Positions 1 through 6,310 of a DNA stretch of 11,017 nt are shown here, one piece after another. Position 1 is the stretch's first letter. The number at the start of each line of letters is the position of its first letter. A program made the position numbers and the translations under genes. The notes under the pieces are model-generated. The model ran no database searches. It had not been told where the DNA came from and was given only the letters and a program-made list of their open reading frames with translations. This DNA is from Treponema sp. (GTDB lineage Bacteria; Spirochaetota; Spirochaetia; Treponematales; Breznakiellaceae). The stretch lies in contig JAITAI010000176.1 in NCBI GenBank assembly GCA_031284195.1, forward strand, positions 1-11,017, in the 5' to 3' direction.

Positions 1-54
1 ACAATACCTGATGATAGCGGTTATTATAAGGACGATTAACATGAGGGCAATTAC

Positions 55-2790
55 ATGAAAGAACTTAAGCTGCACAAGATTGAACTGGAAAAGTCCTTTA
101 ATCCCCGGTCTTTTGAAGACCGGATCTATACTCAGTGGCAAGAGCAGGGGGCCTTTAAGCCCCAGGAAGGAAGCGGAAAGCCCCCCTATGTGATGGTTAT
201 TCCTCCTCCTAATGTTACGGGGATGCTGCATCTGGGGCATGGGCTCAATATAAGTCTCCAGGACATCCTCATCCGGTTTCATCGAATGCGGGGAGTACCG
301 GTATTGTGGGTTCCCGGTACGGATCATGCGGGGATTGCCACTCAAAACGTAGTGGAGAAGCAGCTCAAGGCTCAGGGACAGAACCGGCATGATCTGGACA
401 GGGAAGTACTGGTACAGAAAACCTGGGAAGTCAAAGAAGGGTACCATCAGATTATTTCCCGGCAGATCGCCCGGATGGGGGCCAGCGTGGACTGGTCCCG
501 GGAACGGTTTACTCTGGATGAGGGCCTTTCTCAGGCAGTGCGAGAGGTCTTTGTGTCCCTTTATGAACGAAACCTGTTGTATAAGGGAAATTACCTGGTT
601 AATTGGTGTACCTCCTGTGGTACAGCCCTTTCAGATGATGAGGTGGACCATGAGGACATGGAAGGAAAGATATACCATATCCGATACCCCTATGCCTCTG
701 GAGACGATGCCCCGGGGTTTATAGAAGTAGCCACCACCCGGCCTGAAACCATGCCGGGAGATACTGCGGTGGCGGTCCACCCGGAAGATCCCCGGTACCA
801 GGGCCTCATCGGAAAATCCCTCCTCCTCCCCCTCACGGATCGCCGGATCCCGGTGGTGGCCGATACCTATGTGGACAAGGCCTTTGGTACCGGGGCGCTG
901 AAGATTACCCCGGCCCATGATCCCCATGACTGGGAAGTGGCGAAACGCCACGCCCTTCCGGTCATCTCCATCCTTACCCCTGATGGAAGGCTTAACGATC
1001 AGGTTCCTGAGCCATACCGGGGTCTGACCGTGAAAGCTGCCCGGGAAGCGATCGTGCTTGACCTCAAGGCAGGGGGATTTTTGGTAAAAGAACAGGTCAT
1101 CACCCATGCGGTGGGCCATTGTTATCGCTGCCATACGGTGATTGAACCGTTCCTTTCAGAACAGTGGTTTGTACGGATGCAGCCTTTGGCGGAAAAGGCC
1201 CTGGCTGCCTGGCAGCGGGGTGAACTCATCTTTTACCCTCGAAAATGGGAGAACACCTACCGGCATTGGCTGGAAAACATCCGGGACTGGTGTGTCAGCC
1301 GGCAGCTCTGGTGGGGGCATCGGATTCCCGCGTGGTACTGTCCTTCCTGCGGTAAAACGATTGTGGTCCGGCAGGATCCGTCCGTCTGTCCCTACTGTGG
1401 TGATGAACGCCTCAAGCAGGATCCAGATGTGCTGGATACCTGGTTTTCAAGCTGGCTCTGGCCTTTCAGTACCCTGGGCTGGCCAGGGGCAGCGCTGGAT
1501 GAAGCTGATAAAACCAATGATTTTCATCGGTTTTACCCGACCTCTGCCCTGGTAACCGCCTATGACATCATTTTCTTCTGGGTCTCCCGGATGATCATGG
1601 CAGGGCTTGAGTTTACCGGAAAGGTTCCCTTCAGGGATATCTATATCCACGGCTTATTGCGGGATAAACAGGGCCGGAAGATGAGCAAGACCCTTGGAAA
1701 CGGCCTTGACCCTTTGGAATTGGTAGACCAGTTCGGCGCAGACGCCCTGAAGTTCACCTTGGCCTTTTTATGCGCCCAGGGGCAAGACCTTTTGGTGGAT
1801 AAAGAATCCTTTAAACTCGGCTCAAAATTTGCCAATAAGATCTGGAACGCCAGCCGGTACATCCTGATGAACCTGGAGAACCGGAGCCTGGTTGAGCGTC
1901 CCCGGTTCAAGCCTGTGGACCAATGGATTTATGCCCGGCTTAACCGGGCGGCCAAGACCTTAACCGAAGCCTTCCTCGCATACCGTTTCAATGACGCGGC
2001 CACTACGGCTTATGATTATTTCTGGAACGACTTCTGTGATTGGTATGTAGAGGCGACGAAATTATCCCTCCGTACTGGGGATGATGCTGAAAAGGATCGG
2101 GCCACCACGGTGCTCCTGGAGGTGCTCGCCGAATCCTTAAGGCTCCTCCATCCTCTGCTTCCTTTTATAACCGAAGCCATTTACGAACAAATCCCTCATA
2201 CCCAAGGGATGCTCATGACTTCCTCCTATCCGGTATATGAAGAAGCCCGGAATGCTCCTGACACAGAACAAAATTTTGCCCTGCTGCAAGAACTGGTTCG
2301 CATGGTCCGTACCTTGCGGAGCGAATGTACGATTCCCCCGGAAAAGAAAATCTCGGTTCTGGTTCGGCTCAGTTCCAGCGGCGCTTCTGGGCTTTTCCTT
2401 AAAGAAAATAAGGAATTGATGCAACTATTGGCAGGTATGGGGGACATTACCATTGAAGAACCTGGACCTGCCCTCACCAGGCCCTCTGGTTCTATTGGCC
2501 TAGTGGGTTCTGGGTTTGAAGCCTTTGTGTATATTGCCGAAGCCGTGGACATGGAGGTTTTGCAGCGTAAATTTACCAAAGACATAGCAAAAGATCGTAC
2601 CTTTATCGCCGGTCTTCAATCGAAACTTGCCAATGAACATTTCTTGAAAAACGCCCCCCCGGATCTGGTGCAAGGGGAACAGGTGAAACTAGCGGATGCC
2701 TTGCAACGGACCGAAAAACTGAGCGCCTATATACGGGATCTTTTTAAGGATGTACCCCAGACTACACCGGATCAGGAGCCTTTACCATGA
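55..2790 (+). CDS. valS: Valyl-tRNA synthetase (ValRS)
   Basis: Cytoplasmic class I synthetase that charges tRNA(Val) with valine using ATP and edits mischarged threonine. The 911 residues fit full-length bacterial ValRS. Visible in order: the HIGH region (PPPNVTGMLHLGHGLN, 50-65, HLGH at 59-62); GTDHAGIATQ at 88-97; the CP1 editing insert (about 180-370) with TTRPET at 227-232 and AHDPHDWE at 287-294; cysteine pairs C185/C188 and C356/C359; WWGHRIP at 419-425; a Cys4 site C429, C432, C445, C448; DTWFSS at 461-466; the KMSKS loop as KMSKT at 542-546; then an all-helical anticodon-binding domain and a C-terminal coiled-coil arm from about 833. The ATG at 55 follows GAGGG (43-47) at 7 bases. 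A TATAAG at 25-30 could be a -10, but no clear -35 is visible. The stop overlaps the next gene by ATGA. Identification is secure. Confidence 0.98.
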   Translation: MKELKLHKIELEKSFNPRSFEDRIYTQWQEQGAFKPQEGSGKPPYVMVIPPPNVTGMLHLGHGLNISLQDILIRFHRMRGVPVLWVPGTDHAGIATQNVVEKQLKAQGQNRHDLDREVLVQKTWEVKEGYHQIISRQIARMGASVDWSRERFTLDEGLSQAVREVFVSLYERNLLYKGNYLVNWCTSCGTALSDDEVDHEDMEGKIYHIRYPYASGDDAPGFIEVATTRPETMPGDTAVAVHPEDPRYQGLIGKSLLLPLTDRRIPVVADTYVDKAFGTGALKITPAHDPHDWEVAKRHALPVISILTPDGRLNDQVPEPYRGLTVKAAREAIVLDLKAGGFLVKEQVITHAVGHCYRCHTVIEPFLSEQWFVRMQPLAEKALAAWQRGELIFYPRKWENTYRHWLENIRDWCVSRQLWWGHRIPAWYCPSCGKTIVVRQDPSVCPYCGDERLKQDPDVLDTWFSSWLWPFSTLGWPGAALDEADKTNDFHRFYPTSALVTAYDIIFFWVSRMIMAGLEFTGKVPFRDIYIHGLLRDKQGRKMSKTLGNGLDPLELVDQFGADALKFTLAFLCAQGQDLLVDKESFKLGSKFANKIWNASRYILMNLENRSLVERPRFKPVDQWIYARLNRAAKTLTEAFLAYRFNDAATTAYDYFWNDFCDWYVEATKLSLRTGDDAEKDRATTVLLEVLAESLRLLHPLLPFITEAIYEQIPHTQGMLMTSSYPVYEEARNAPDTEQNFALLQELVRMVRTLRSECTIPPEKKISVLVRLSSSGASGLFLKENKELMQLLAGMGDITIEEPGPALTRPSGSIGLVGSGFEAFVYIAEAVDMEVLQRKFTKDIAKDRTFIAGLQSKLANEHFLKNAPPDLVQGEQVKLADALQRTEKLSAYIRDLFKDVPQTTPDQEPLP
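2774..2790 (+). promoter_or_regulatory. Shine-Dalgarno and ATGA coupling site, valS to HD gene
   Basis: AGGAG at 2774-2778 sits inside the last valS codons, 8 bases before the ATG at 2787. The valS TGA (2788-2790) shares bases with that ATG. This fixes the start of the HD gene and points to translational coupling. Confidence 0.8.
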
Positions 2791-3344
2791 CCACCGAGGA
2801 GATGCTGCGGCTTAATGGAACCCATCTTGCCCCTTATATGCAGCTTGCCACCGCATTGATCGGTAAAGTACGGGAAGGAGGGGGAAATATGTTCAGGCAC
2901 CAACTGGATACCATGGCCACCCTCATTGACTATGGGTATGTGGATTCAGTTCTCCTCAAGGCGTCGATTGTCCATGATCTCATTGAGGATGTACCGGATT
3001 TCAATCATAATCTCCTGTTATCTGTGGATTATGAAAGCCCTTCGGTGTATGACCTGGTTCTGGAAGTTACCCGTTTCCAGGGTGAAACAAAGCCGGAGTT
3101 TCTTACCCGGATCCTGGAAAACGGCTCCCGGTACGCAAAGACCCTCAAGGTAGCGGATCGGATCTCCAATATGATAGCCCTGGGGTTTGTGGTAAACACC
3201 GCATTTATCGACCGGTACACCGAAGAAACGGTCAAGTACATTTTCCCCATCGCTGAAGAAGTGGACAAGTCCATGTTAGCAGAACTCCAATCTCTGGTAG
3301 TATCCCGGAGAAAGTACGTATCGGCCTTATCAAAAGAGCCCTGA
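2787..3344 (+). CDS. SpoT-type HD hydrolase, stand-alone (putative (p)ppGpp hydrolase)
   Basis: A 185-residue cytoplasmic HD protein made only of the hydrolase half seen in Rel/SpoT and in MESH1-type alarmone hydrolases. Residues fitting the metal and nucleotide site: R29 nine residues before H38, H63-D64 (VHDLIEDVP), E67-D68, and KVADRISNM at 121-129 with D124 and N128. From memory of the family these correspond to R44, H53, H77-D78, E81-D82, D144 and N148 of streptococcal Rel. No synthetase, TGS or ACT domain follows. The start ATG overlaps the valS stop as ATGA, and AGGAG (2774-2778) inside valS lies 8 bases before it, so the genes are co-transcribed and probably coupled. Known family activity is removal of pyrophosphate from (p)ppGpp; that this protein does so is inference. 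Another nucleotide phosphate could be the substrate. Confidence 0.85.
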   Translation: MTTEEMLRLNGTHLAPYMQLATALIGKVREGGGNMFRHQLDTMATLIDYGYVDSVLLKASIVHDLIEDVPDFNHNLLLSVDYESPSVYDLVLEVTRFQGETKPEFLTRILENGSRYAKTLKVADRISNMIALGFVVNTAFIDRYTEETVKYIFPIAEEVDKSMLAELQSLVVSRRKYVSALSKEP

Positions 3345-3350
3345 ATCCCT

Positions 3351-3376
3351 GGGTTCGTTCAAAGAACGCGGTACCC
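3351..3376. terminator. Interrupted hairpin between convergent genes
   Basis: Only 36 bases separate the convergent HD and TPR genes. They hold CGTTC (3356-3360), loop AAA, GAACG (3364-3368), flanked by GGGT (3351-3354) and ACCC (3373-3376). No T-run follows on either strand, so this is at best a weak bidirectional terminator. The position between convergent stops is the main argument. Confidence 0.35.
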
Positions 3377-3380
3377 TGCA

Positions 3381-4508
3381 TCACCCTTTAAAATACGCCT
3401 GGGCCACCGGATCTTGGGGGTCTAGCTCCAGGACGGTGCGGAAAAATCCTGCAGCCTCTTGGAGGTTTCCGCTTTTACGGGCGAGGATCCCCAGATTGGA
3501 AATGATTTTGACGTTTTCAGGCTCTTCCCAAAGGGCGGTTTCCAGCTCTTTCCGGGCTCCTGCCCAATCTCCGCTTTCCATCAAGCAAATGGCCAGTTCG
3601 TTTCTGGTATCGCTGGTATCCCCCCCCAGTTCTATGGCTTTTCTAAAAGCCCCAATCCCATCATGCCAACGGCCCAGCTTCCTGAGTCCCCAGCCTAGAA
3701 GAAACCAACCGTTCCAGACATGAGGATAACGTTCAAGAAAATTCCCAATCTCAACAATCCCCTGGGCTGCCCTATCTTCCCGAATACAATCATAGGCCTC
3801 CCGGAACATGGCATCATCTAAGTTATGGTTTTGAATTTCTTCCAACATGAGGGCCGCCTGTTCCTGTTTTTCAGGCTCATCTCCCAACTGAAGATAGGTC
3901 TGAAAACATTCCCGGGCCTCTTCAAAGTTCCGGCGTTTCATAAAGAAAAAGCCTGCATTAAAGATCCCCTGGGGAAAAGGAGGGTGGAGATCCAGTACTG
4001 CTTGGTAGGCTTTATAGGCCAAATCCTCTACCCCGGTAAGTTCGGCCCGGGCATGGGCCTGTTCTTCCAGAATCAGCGCCCGGTTGAGAAGCAGCGCCGG
4101 TAAGCCGGGAAAAAGCCCTTCCAGCAAGCCTATAATTTCAAGGGCCAGAGCATAATCGCCATTGCGCGCCTTGAGAAGCGCCGCAGTGGTAAATTCGGTT
4201 AAAATATTCGGCTTAACCGCCATGACAAAACGACGGTAGTACAGGGCATTCATCCCTTCAGGATCCTCTGCAACCACTCGTATCATGCCTGCGAGGATCA
4301 TCTCCCAGGAAAGTTCCTCCACATCCAAGACCTCTGCCCCCGGCGCCAATTCTACGGGAATCGGAATAGCAGGATCGATGGTAAACCCCTCCCCAGCAGG
4401 GGATACGGGGTCAACCGGTCCTCTTAAGGACTCAGGGACCGATAAGAACACAATCTTTTCTTTACGGTTTGGAGTAGGTCGGACTTCGAGGGGGTTTTCT
4501 CTGTTCAT
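3381..4508 (-). CDS. TPR-repeat protein of unknown partner
   Basis: A 375-residue protein with at least four tetratricopeptide-type helix pairs, at about 178-210, 263-296, 298-331 and 332-366. They carry the usual pattern (for example N-L-G-I-L-A-R-K-S-G-N-L-Q-E-A-A, F-x-x-x-L-E-L-D-P). Weaker helical repeats are likely at 102-175. The first 60 residues are proline-rich and low in secondary structure. There is no signal peptide, lipobox or membrane segment, so it is probably cytoplasmic. TPR arrays hold protein partners; the partner cannot be read from the sequence. An in-frame TGA lies 9 bases before the ATG, so no longer start exists. The nearest AGGA is 13 bases upstream, a poor ribosome site. 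It is the last gene of the leftward series and converges on the valS/HD pair. Confidence 0.85.
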   Translation of the reverse strand: MNRENPLEVRPTPNRKEKIVFLSVPESLRGPVDPVSPAGEGFTIDPAIPIPVELAPGAEVLDVEELSWEMILAGMIRVVAEDPEGMNALYYRRFVMAVKPNILTEFTTAALLKARNGDYALALEIIGLLEGLFPGLPALLLNRALILEEQAHARAELTGVEDLAYKAYQAVLDLHPPFPQGIFNAGFFFMKRRNFEEARECFQTYLQLGDEPEKQEQAALMLEEIQNHNLDDAMFREAYDCIREDRAAQGIVEIGNFLERYPHVWNGWFLLGWGLRKLGRWHDGIGAFRKAIELGGDTSDTRNELAICLMESGDWAGARKELETALWEEPENVKIISNLGILARKSGNLQEAAGFFRTVLELDPQDPVAQAYFKG

Positions 4509-4613
4509 ATAAAATCAAACATCCTAATCGGTTTTCCTCAATTTTCGTACCTGGTACAGCCTTAACCTTCAGATAACCCTATCGACGAAAGAAATGACGT
4601 AAAAACCTGTGTA

Positions 4614-4642
4614 AGTTTAGCGCATGGGAGCCGCTGATTCAA
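4614..4642 (-). promoter_or_regulatory. Weak sigma70-like promoter candidate for the TPR gene
   Basis: On the minus strand TTGAAT (4642-4637) and TAAACT (4619-4614) are 17 bases apart, each matching consensus at 4 of 6 positions. It would give a leader of about 100 bases. A match of this quality can occur by chance. Confidence 0.2.
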
Positions 4643-4725
4643 TGCTGGTTTTTCAGAGGCCTTTTTCATCGAACCTAAGATCCCCCTGATATCTGTTTTG
4701 AAAAAACTATGCTATTACGCTTTAC

Positions 4726-4756
4726 GAAGTACTCAAGTTATCAGGCTGAGTACTTC
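4726..4756 (-). terminator. Perfect 9-bp inverted repeat 3' of the PilZ gene
   Basis: GAAGTACTC (4726-4734) and GAGTACTTC (4748-4756) are exact reverse complements around a 13-base loop, 28 bases past the PilZ stop. A minus-strand run of six T follows only about 20 bases later, so it is not a textbook Rho-independent terminator. A related hairpin lies beyond the ligase gene near 9112-9136. Confidence 0.4.
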
Positions 4757-4783
4757 CTCCCTCACTCTCTCAGTCTCCCTATC

Positions 4784-5665
4784 TTAAACGGTTTCAGAGG
4801 TACCGGGAGACGCTTCTTGAGAAGCCTCCAACACGGCATTTGGATCTGTCCGATTAACTGCCCGTACCTGGGTAATATAGGTATTGATTCGTATTTTATA
4901 TTTCATGGGGATTAGATCATCATAAAAAGACATGCCCATGGCCACCAGGTCCTTTCGGCCCTCGACGGTTTCCGAATGGAGAAATTTCCCTTTTAAGAAA
5001 TAACTTTCCCGTGGTTCATCAAAATCTATACGGAGAACCGCCTCCCGCTCGTTCAAGAAATTGGCCAGCCCCATGATGATGATTTTAGCGCCATAGAACG
5101 AAATATCCCGTAATATACACTGCCGTGGCACCCCTTGAACAGAAACAGTCGTCTCCTTGGACACGATACTGAGCATACGCTGGGTTTCACTGGTAATAAT
5201 GATCCGCTCTCCGCGGCGCTTAGAAGTACTCTGGGAGTTTGCGGTAGTATCCAGAATCCGTCCCAGGACTCCGATTAAATAATCCGGGGCTTGCTGGACA
5301 AATTGCAGGGTAATCATAGCCGTGTCTTTTGAACCGCCATAAGGAATATACCCGACAGATCGGACCGTAACAAAGAAGATTACCGGAGCCCCTCCTTCAC
5401 TTCCTTTAAAGCAAAATCGAATATTCGCCCCTTGGTTAGCTTCTTGGAGGCTTTGCATTAACCCTGATTTGGTATTCACCAAGACCTTCACCATCTGAAG
5501 AGAAGCAGCATAAATAATACAAGGCCATAACTTCCCCATACATCTCAAACATATTTGCTTGGTCAAGAGTCCCGTAACTTCAATTATTTCTTTATTAAAG
5601 ATTACTTCATTGGTTTTATAACGTTCATAATAGGTTATTAGCTGTTGCCTACTTAAAGCATTCAT
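4784..5665 (-). CDS. PilZ-domain protein, PlzA-like (putative c-di-GMP receptor)
   Basis: A 293-residue soluble protein. Residues about 1-135 form a mixed alpha/beta N-terminal region with no motif I can name firmly. It is followed by a PilZ domain (about 148-265) with the two c-di-GMP signatures: R150-R151-G-E-R154 and D187-I-S189-F-Y-G192. The two-part order resembles spirochaetal PlzA, in which an N-terminal PilZ-like domain precedes the binding PilZ domain. Family knowledge says such proteins bind c-di-GMP and change motility or gene expression; the output here is unknown. The last 25 residues are low-complexity (Ala, Ser, Glu, Thr). An in-frame TAG ends 9 bases before the ATG at 5665, so this is the earliest start. 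There is no Shine-Dalgarno, and a strong promoter sits immediately upstream. Alternatives to c-di-GMP binding are unlikely because both motifs are intact. Confidence 0.9.
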   Translation of the reverse strand: MNALSRQQLITYYERYKTNEVIFNKEIIEVTGLLTKQICLRCMGKLWPCIIYAASLQMVKVLVNTKSGLMQSLQEANQGANIRFCFKGSEGGAPVIFFVTVRSVGYIPYGGSKDTAMITLQFVQQAPDYLIGVLGRILDTTANSQSTSKRRGERIIITSETQRMLSIVSKETTVSVQGVPRQCILRDISFYGAKIIIMGLANFLNEREAVLRIDFDEPRESYFLKGKFLHSETVEGRKDLVAMGMSFYDDLIPMKYKIRINTYITQVRAVNRTDPNAVLEASQEASPGTSETV

Positions 5666-5673
5666 TATAAGGT

Positions 5674-5703
5674 ACTATAAAACGCTTTCCAATGTACTGT
5701 CAA
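5674..5703 (-). promoter_or_regulatory. Strong sigma70 promoter of the PilZ gene, near-leaderless
   Basis: On the minus strand a perfect TTGACA (5703-5698) and TATAGT (5679-5674, 5 of 6) are separated by 18 bases. Transcription should begin about 7 bases further on, near 5668-5666, directly at the ATG (5665). A second match, TTGGAA-17-TATAAT, overlaps the start codon itself and is less likely. Confidence 0.65.
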
Positions 5704-5809
5704 TTAAATAACGTACAAATCAGCTGATATAAGCGGATTTTTTAAAACTAACGGGTAAAAATTGTAGGATGATACATCTCTATCAAGCAGTTCCATCTAC
5801 CATATACCC

Positions 5810-6199
5810 CTACGCCACCATCTCAAAAACCAAACCACTGGGAACTACCGGAACCTCCCGGTAGGGTATCGGAGCCATACCTGACCTCATGCTCTGATAA
5901 ATCTGCTGTTCGTATTTCTCGATCAAAGCATCTATATGTTCATCTGTAAGCAAACCCTGCATAGGCTCTTTCTTTTTCTTCATTTCACCCAATTGCTCTA
6001 TGAGGCAATCGAGAATCTTCAGTTTAGTGATGGGGACACCCTGGACCCCTTCCGGCACCTGTACCCCGGAAACATGCTTAAATTGAGCATAGATATACTG
6101 TAAGGGAGCTACAGGCAGGGATATTTTTTCATTTCTGGACGTACGAGCTACATAACCGATATTGGTAATCGCATTGGTATGTACAATGGTATGGATCAT
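5810..6199 (-). CDS. Conserved-looking hypothetical protein, 129 residues
   Basis: I do not recognise this family. The protein starts MIHTIVHTN, followed by a likely beta-rich part (residues 1-50, with YIYAQFKHVSGVQVPEGVQG at 35-54). A helical part follows: ITKLKILDCLIEQL at 57-70, a basic stretch KKKK at 74-77, and a charged helix at 85-103. The tail (108-129) is rich in proline and valine. There is no signal peptide, membrane segment or metal-binding motif. The start is well supported: AAGGGGAG lies just upstream of the ATG at 6199. Its neighbours on the same strand are the lipoprotein gene (110-base gap) and the PilZ gene (144-base gap). Those gaps and separate promoter matches suggest it may be its own transcription unit. 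The mixed strand-helix pattern and good ribosome site argue that it is real. Confidence 0.75.
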   Translation of the reverse strand: MIHTIVHTNAITNIGYVARTSRNEKISLPVAPLQYIYAQFKHVSGVQVPEGVQGVPITKLKILDCLIEQLGEMKKKKEPMQGLLTDEHIDALIEKYEQQIYQSMRSGMAPIPYREVPVVPSGLVFEMVA

Positions 6200-6216
6200 C
6201 TTACTCCCCTTTGTTT

Positions 6217-6246
6217 AATATTCGTACCTGCTAGGGGATATGTCCA
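6217..6246 (-). promoter_or_regulatory. Possible promoter of the 129-residue protein gene
   Basis: On the minus strand TGGACA (6246-6241, 5 of 6) and AATATT (6222-6217, 4 of 6) are 18 bases apart, directly before the AAGGGGAG ribosome site. The short leader is plausible. The -10 is weak. Confidence 0.35.
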
Positions 6247-6279
6247 GAGAAAATAATAAGAAAATAGGTATTTTTACAT

Positions 6280-6310
6280 GAGTATCTCGGGCCTAAAATG
6301 CCCTCTACTC
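6280..6310 (-). terminator. Imperfect hairpin at the end of the lipoprotein gene
   Basis: GAGTA (6280-6284) pairs with TACTC (6306-6310), and GGGC (6289-6292) with GCCC (6300-6303), around a 7-base loop and a small internal loop. It overlaps the TAG stop (6307-6305). No T-run follows on the minus strand, so termination is uncertain. Confidence 0.3.

Larger units (their letters stand above)
4509..4783. other. Non-coding gap between PilZ and TPR genes
   Basis: These 275 bases hold, in minus-strand order, a purine-rich run just after the PilZ stop, a perfect 9-bp inverted repeat (4726-4756), a run of six T (4706-4701), a possible 35-codon ORF (4669-4562) and a weak promoter match for the TPR gene. 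GTACC-T-GGTAC (4547-4557) is a short interrupted palindrome upstream of the TPR gene. No RNA gene is recognised. Confidence 0.6.

Noticed and set aside
631..1134. 167-codon minus-strand frame inside valS
   Set aside because: It lies fully antisense to conserved ValRS editing-domain codons, and its protein has no sensible domain. A shadow frame.
1678..1692. KMSKT in place of KMSKS in ValRS
   Set aside because: The last position of this loop tolerates Ser/Thr in class I synthetases, and the rest of the enzyme is intact. Not a sign of a defective enzyme.
5719..5728. Perfect palindrome ATCAGCTGAT upstream of the PilZ promoter
   Set aside because: It lies 15 bases before the -35 and could be an operator, but about ten 10-bp palindromes are expected by chance in a window of this size and there is no second copy.
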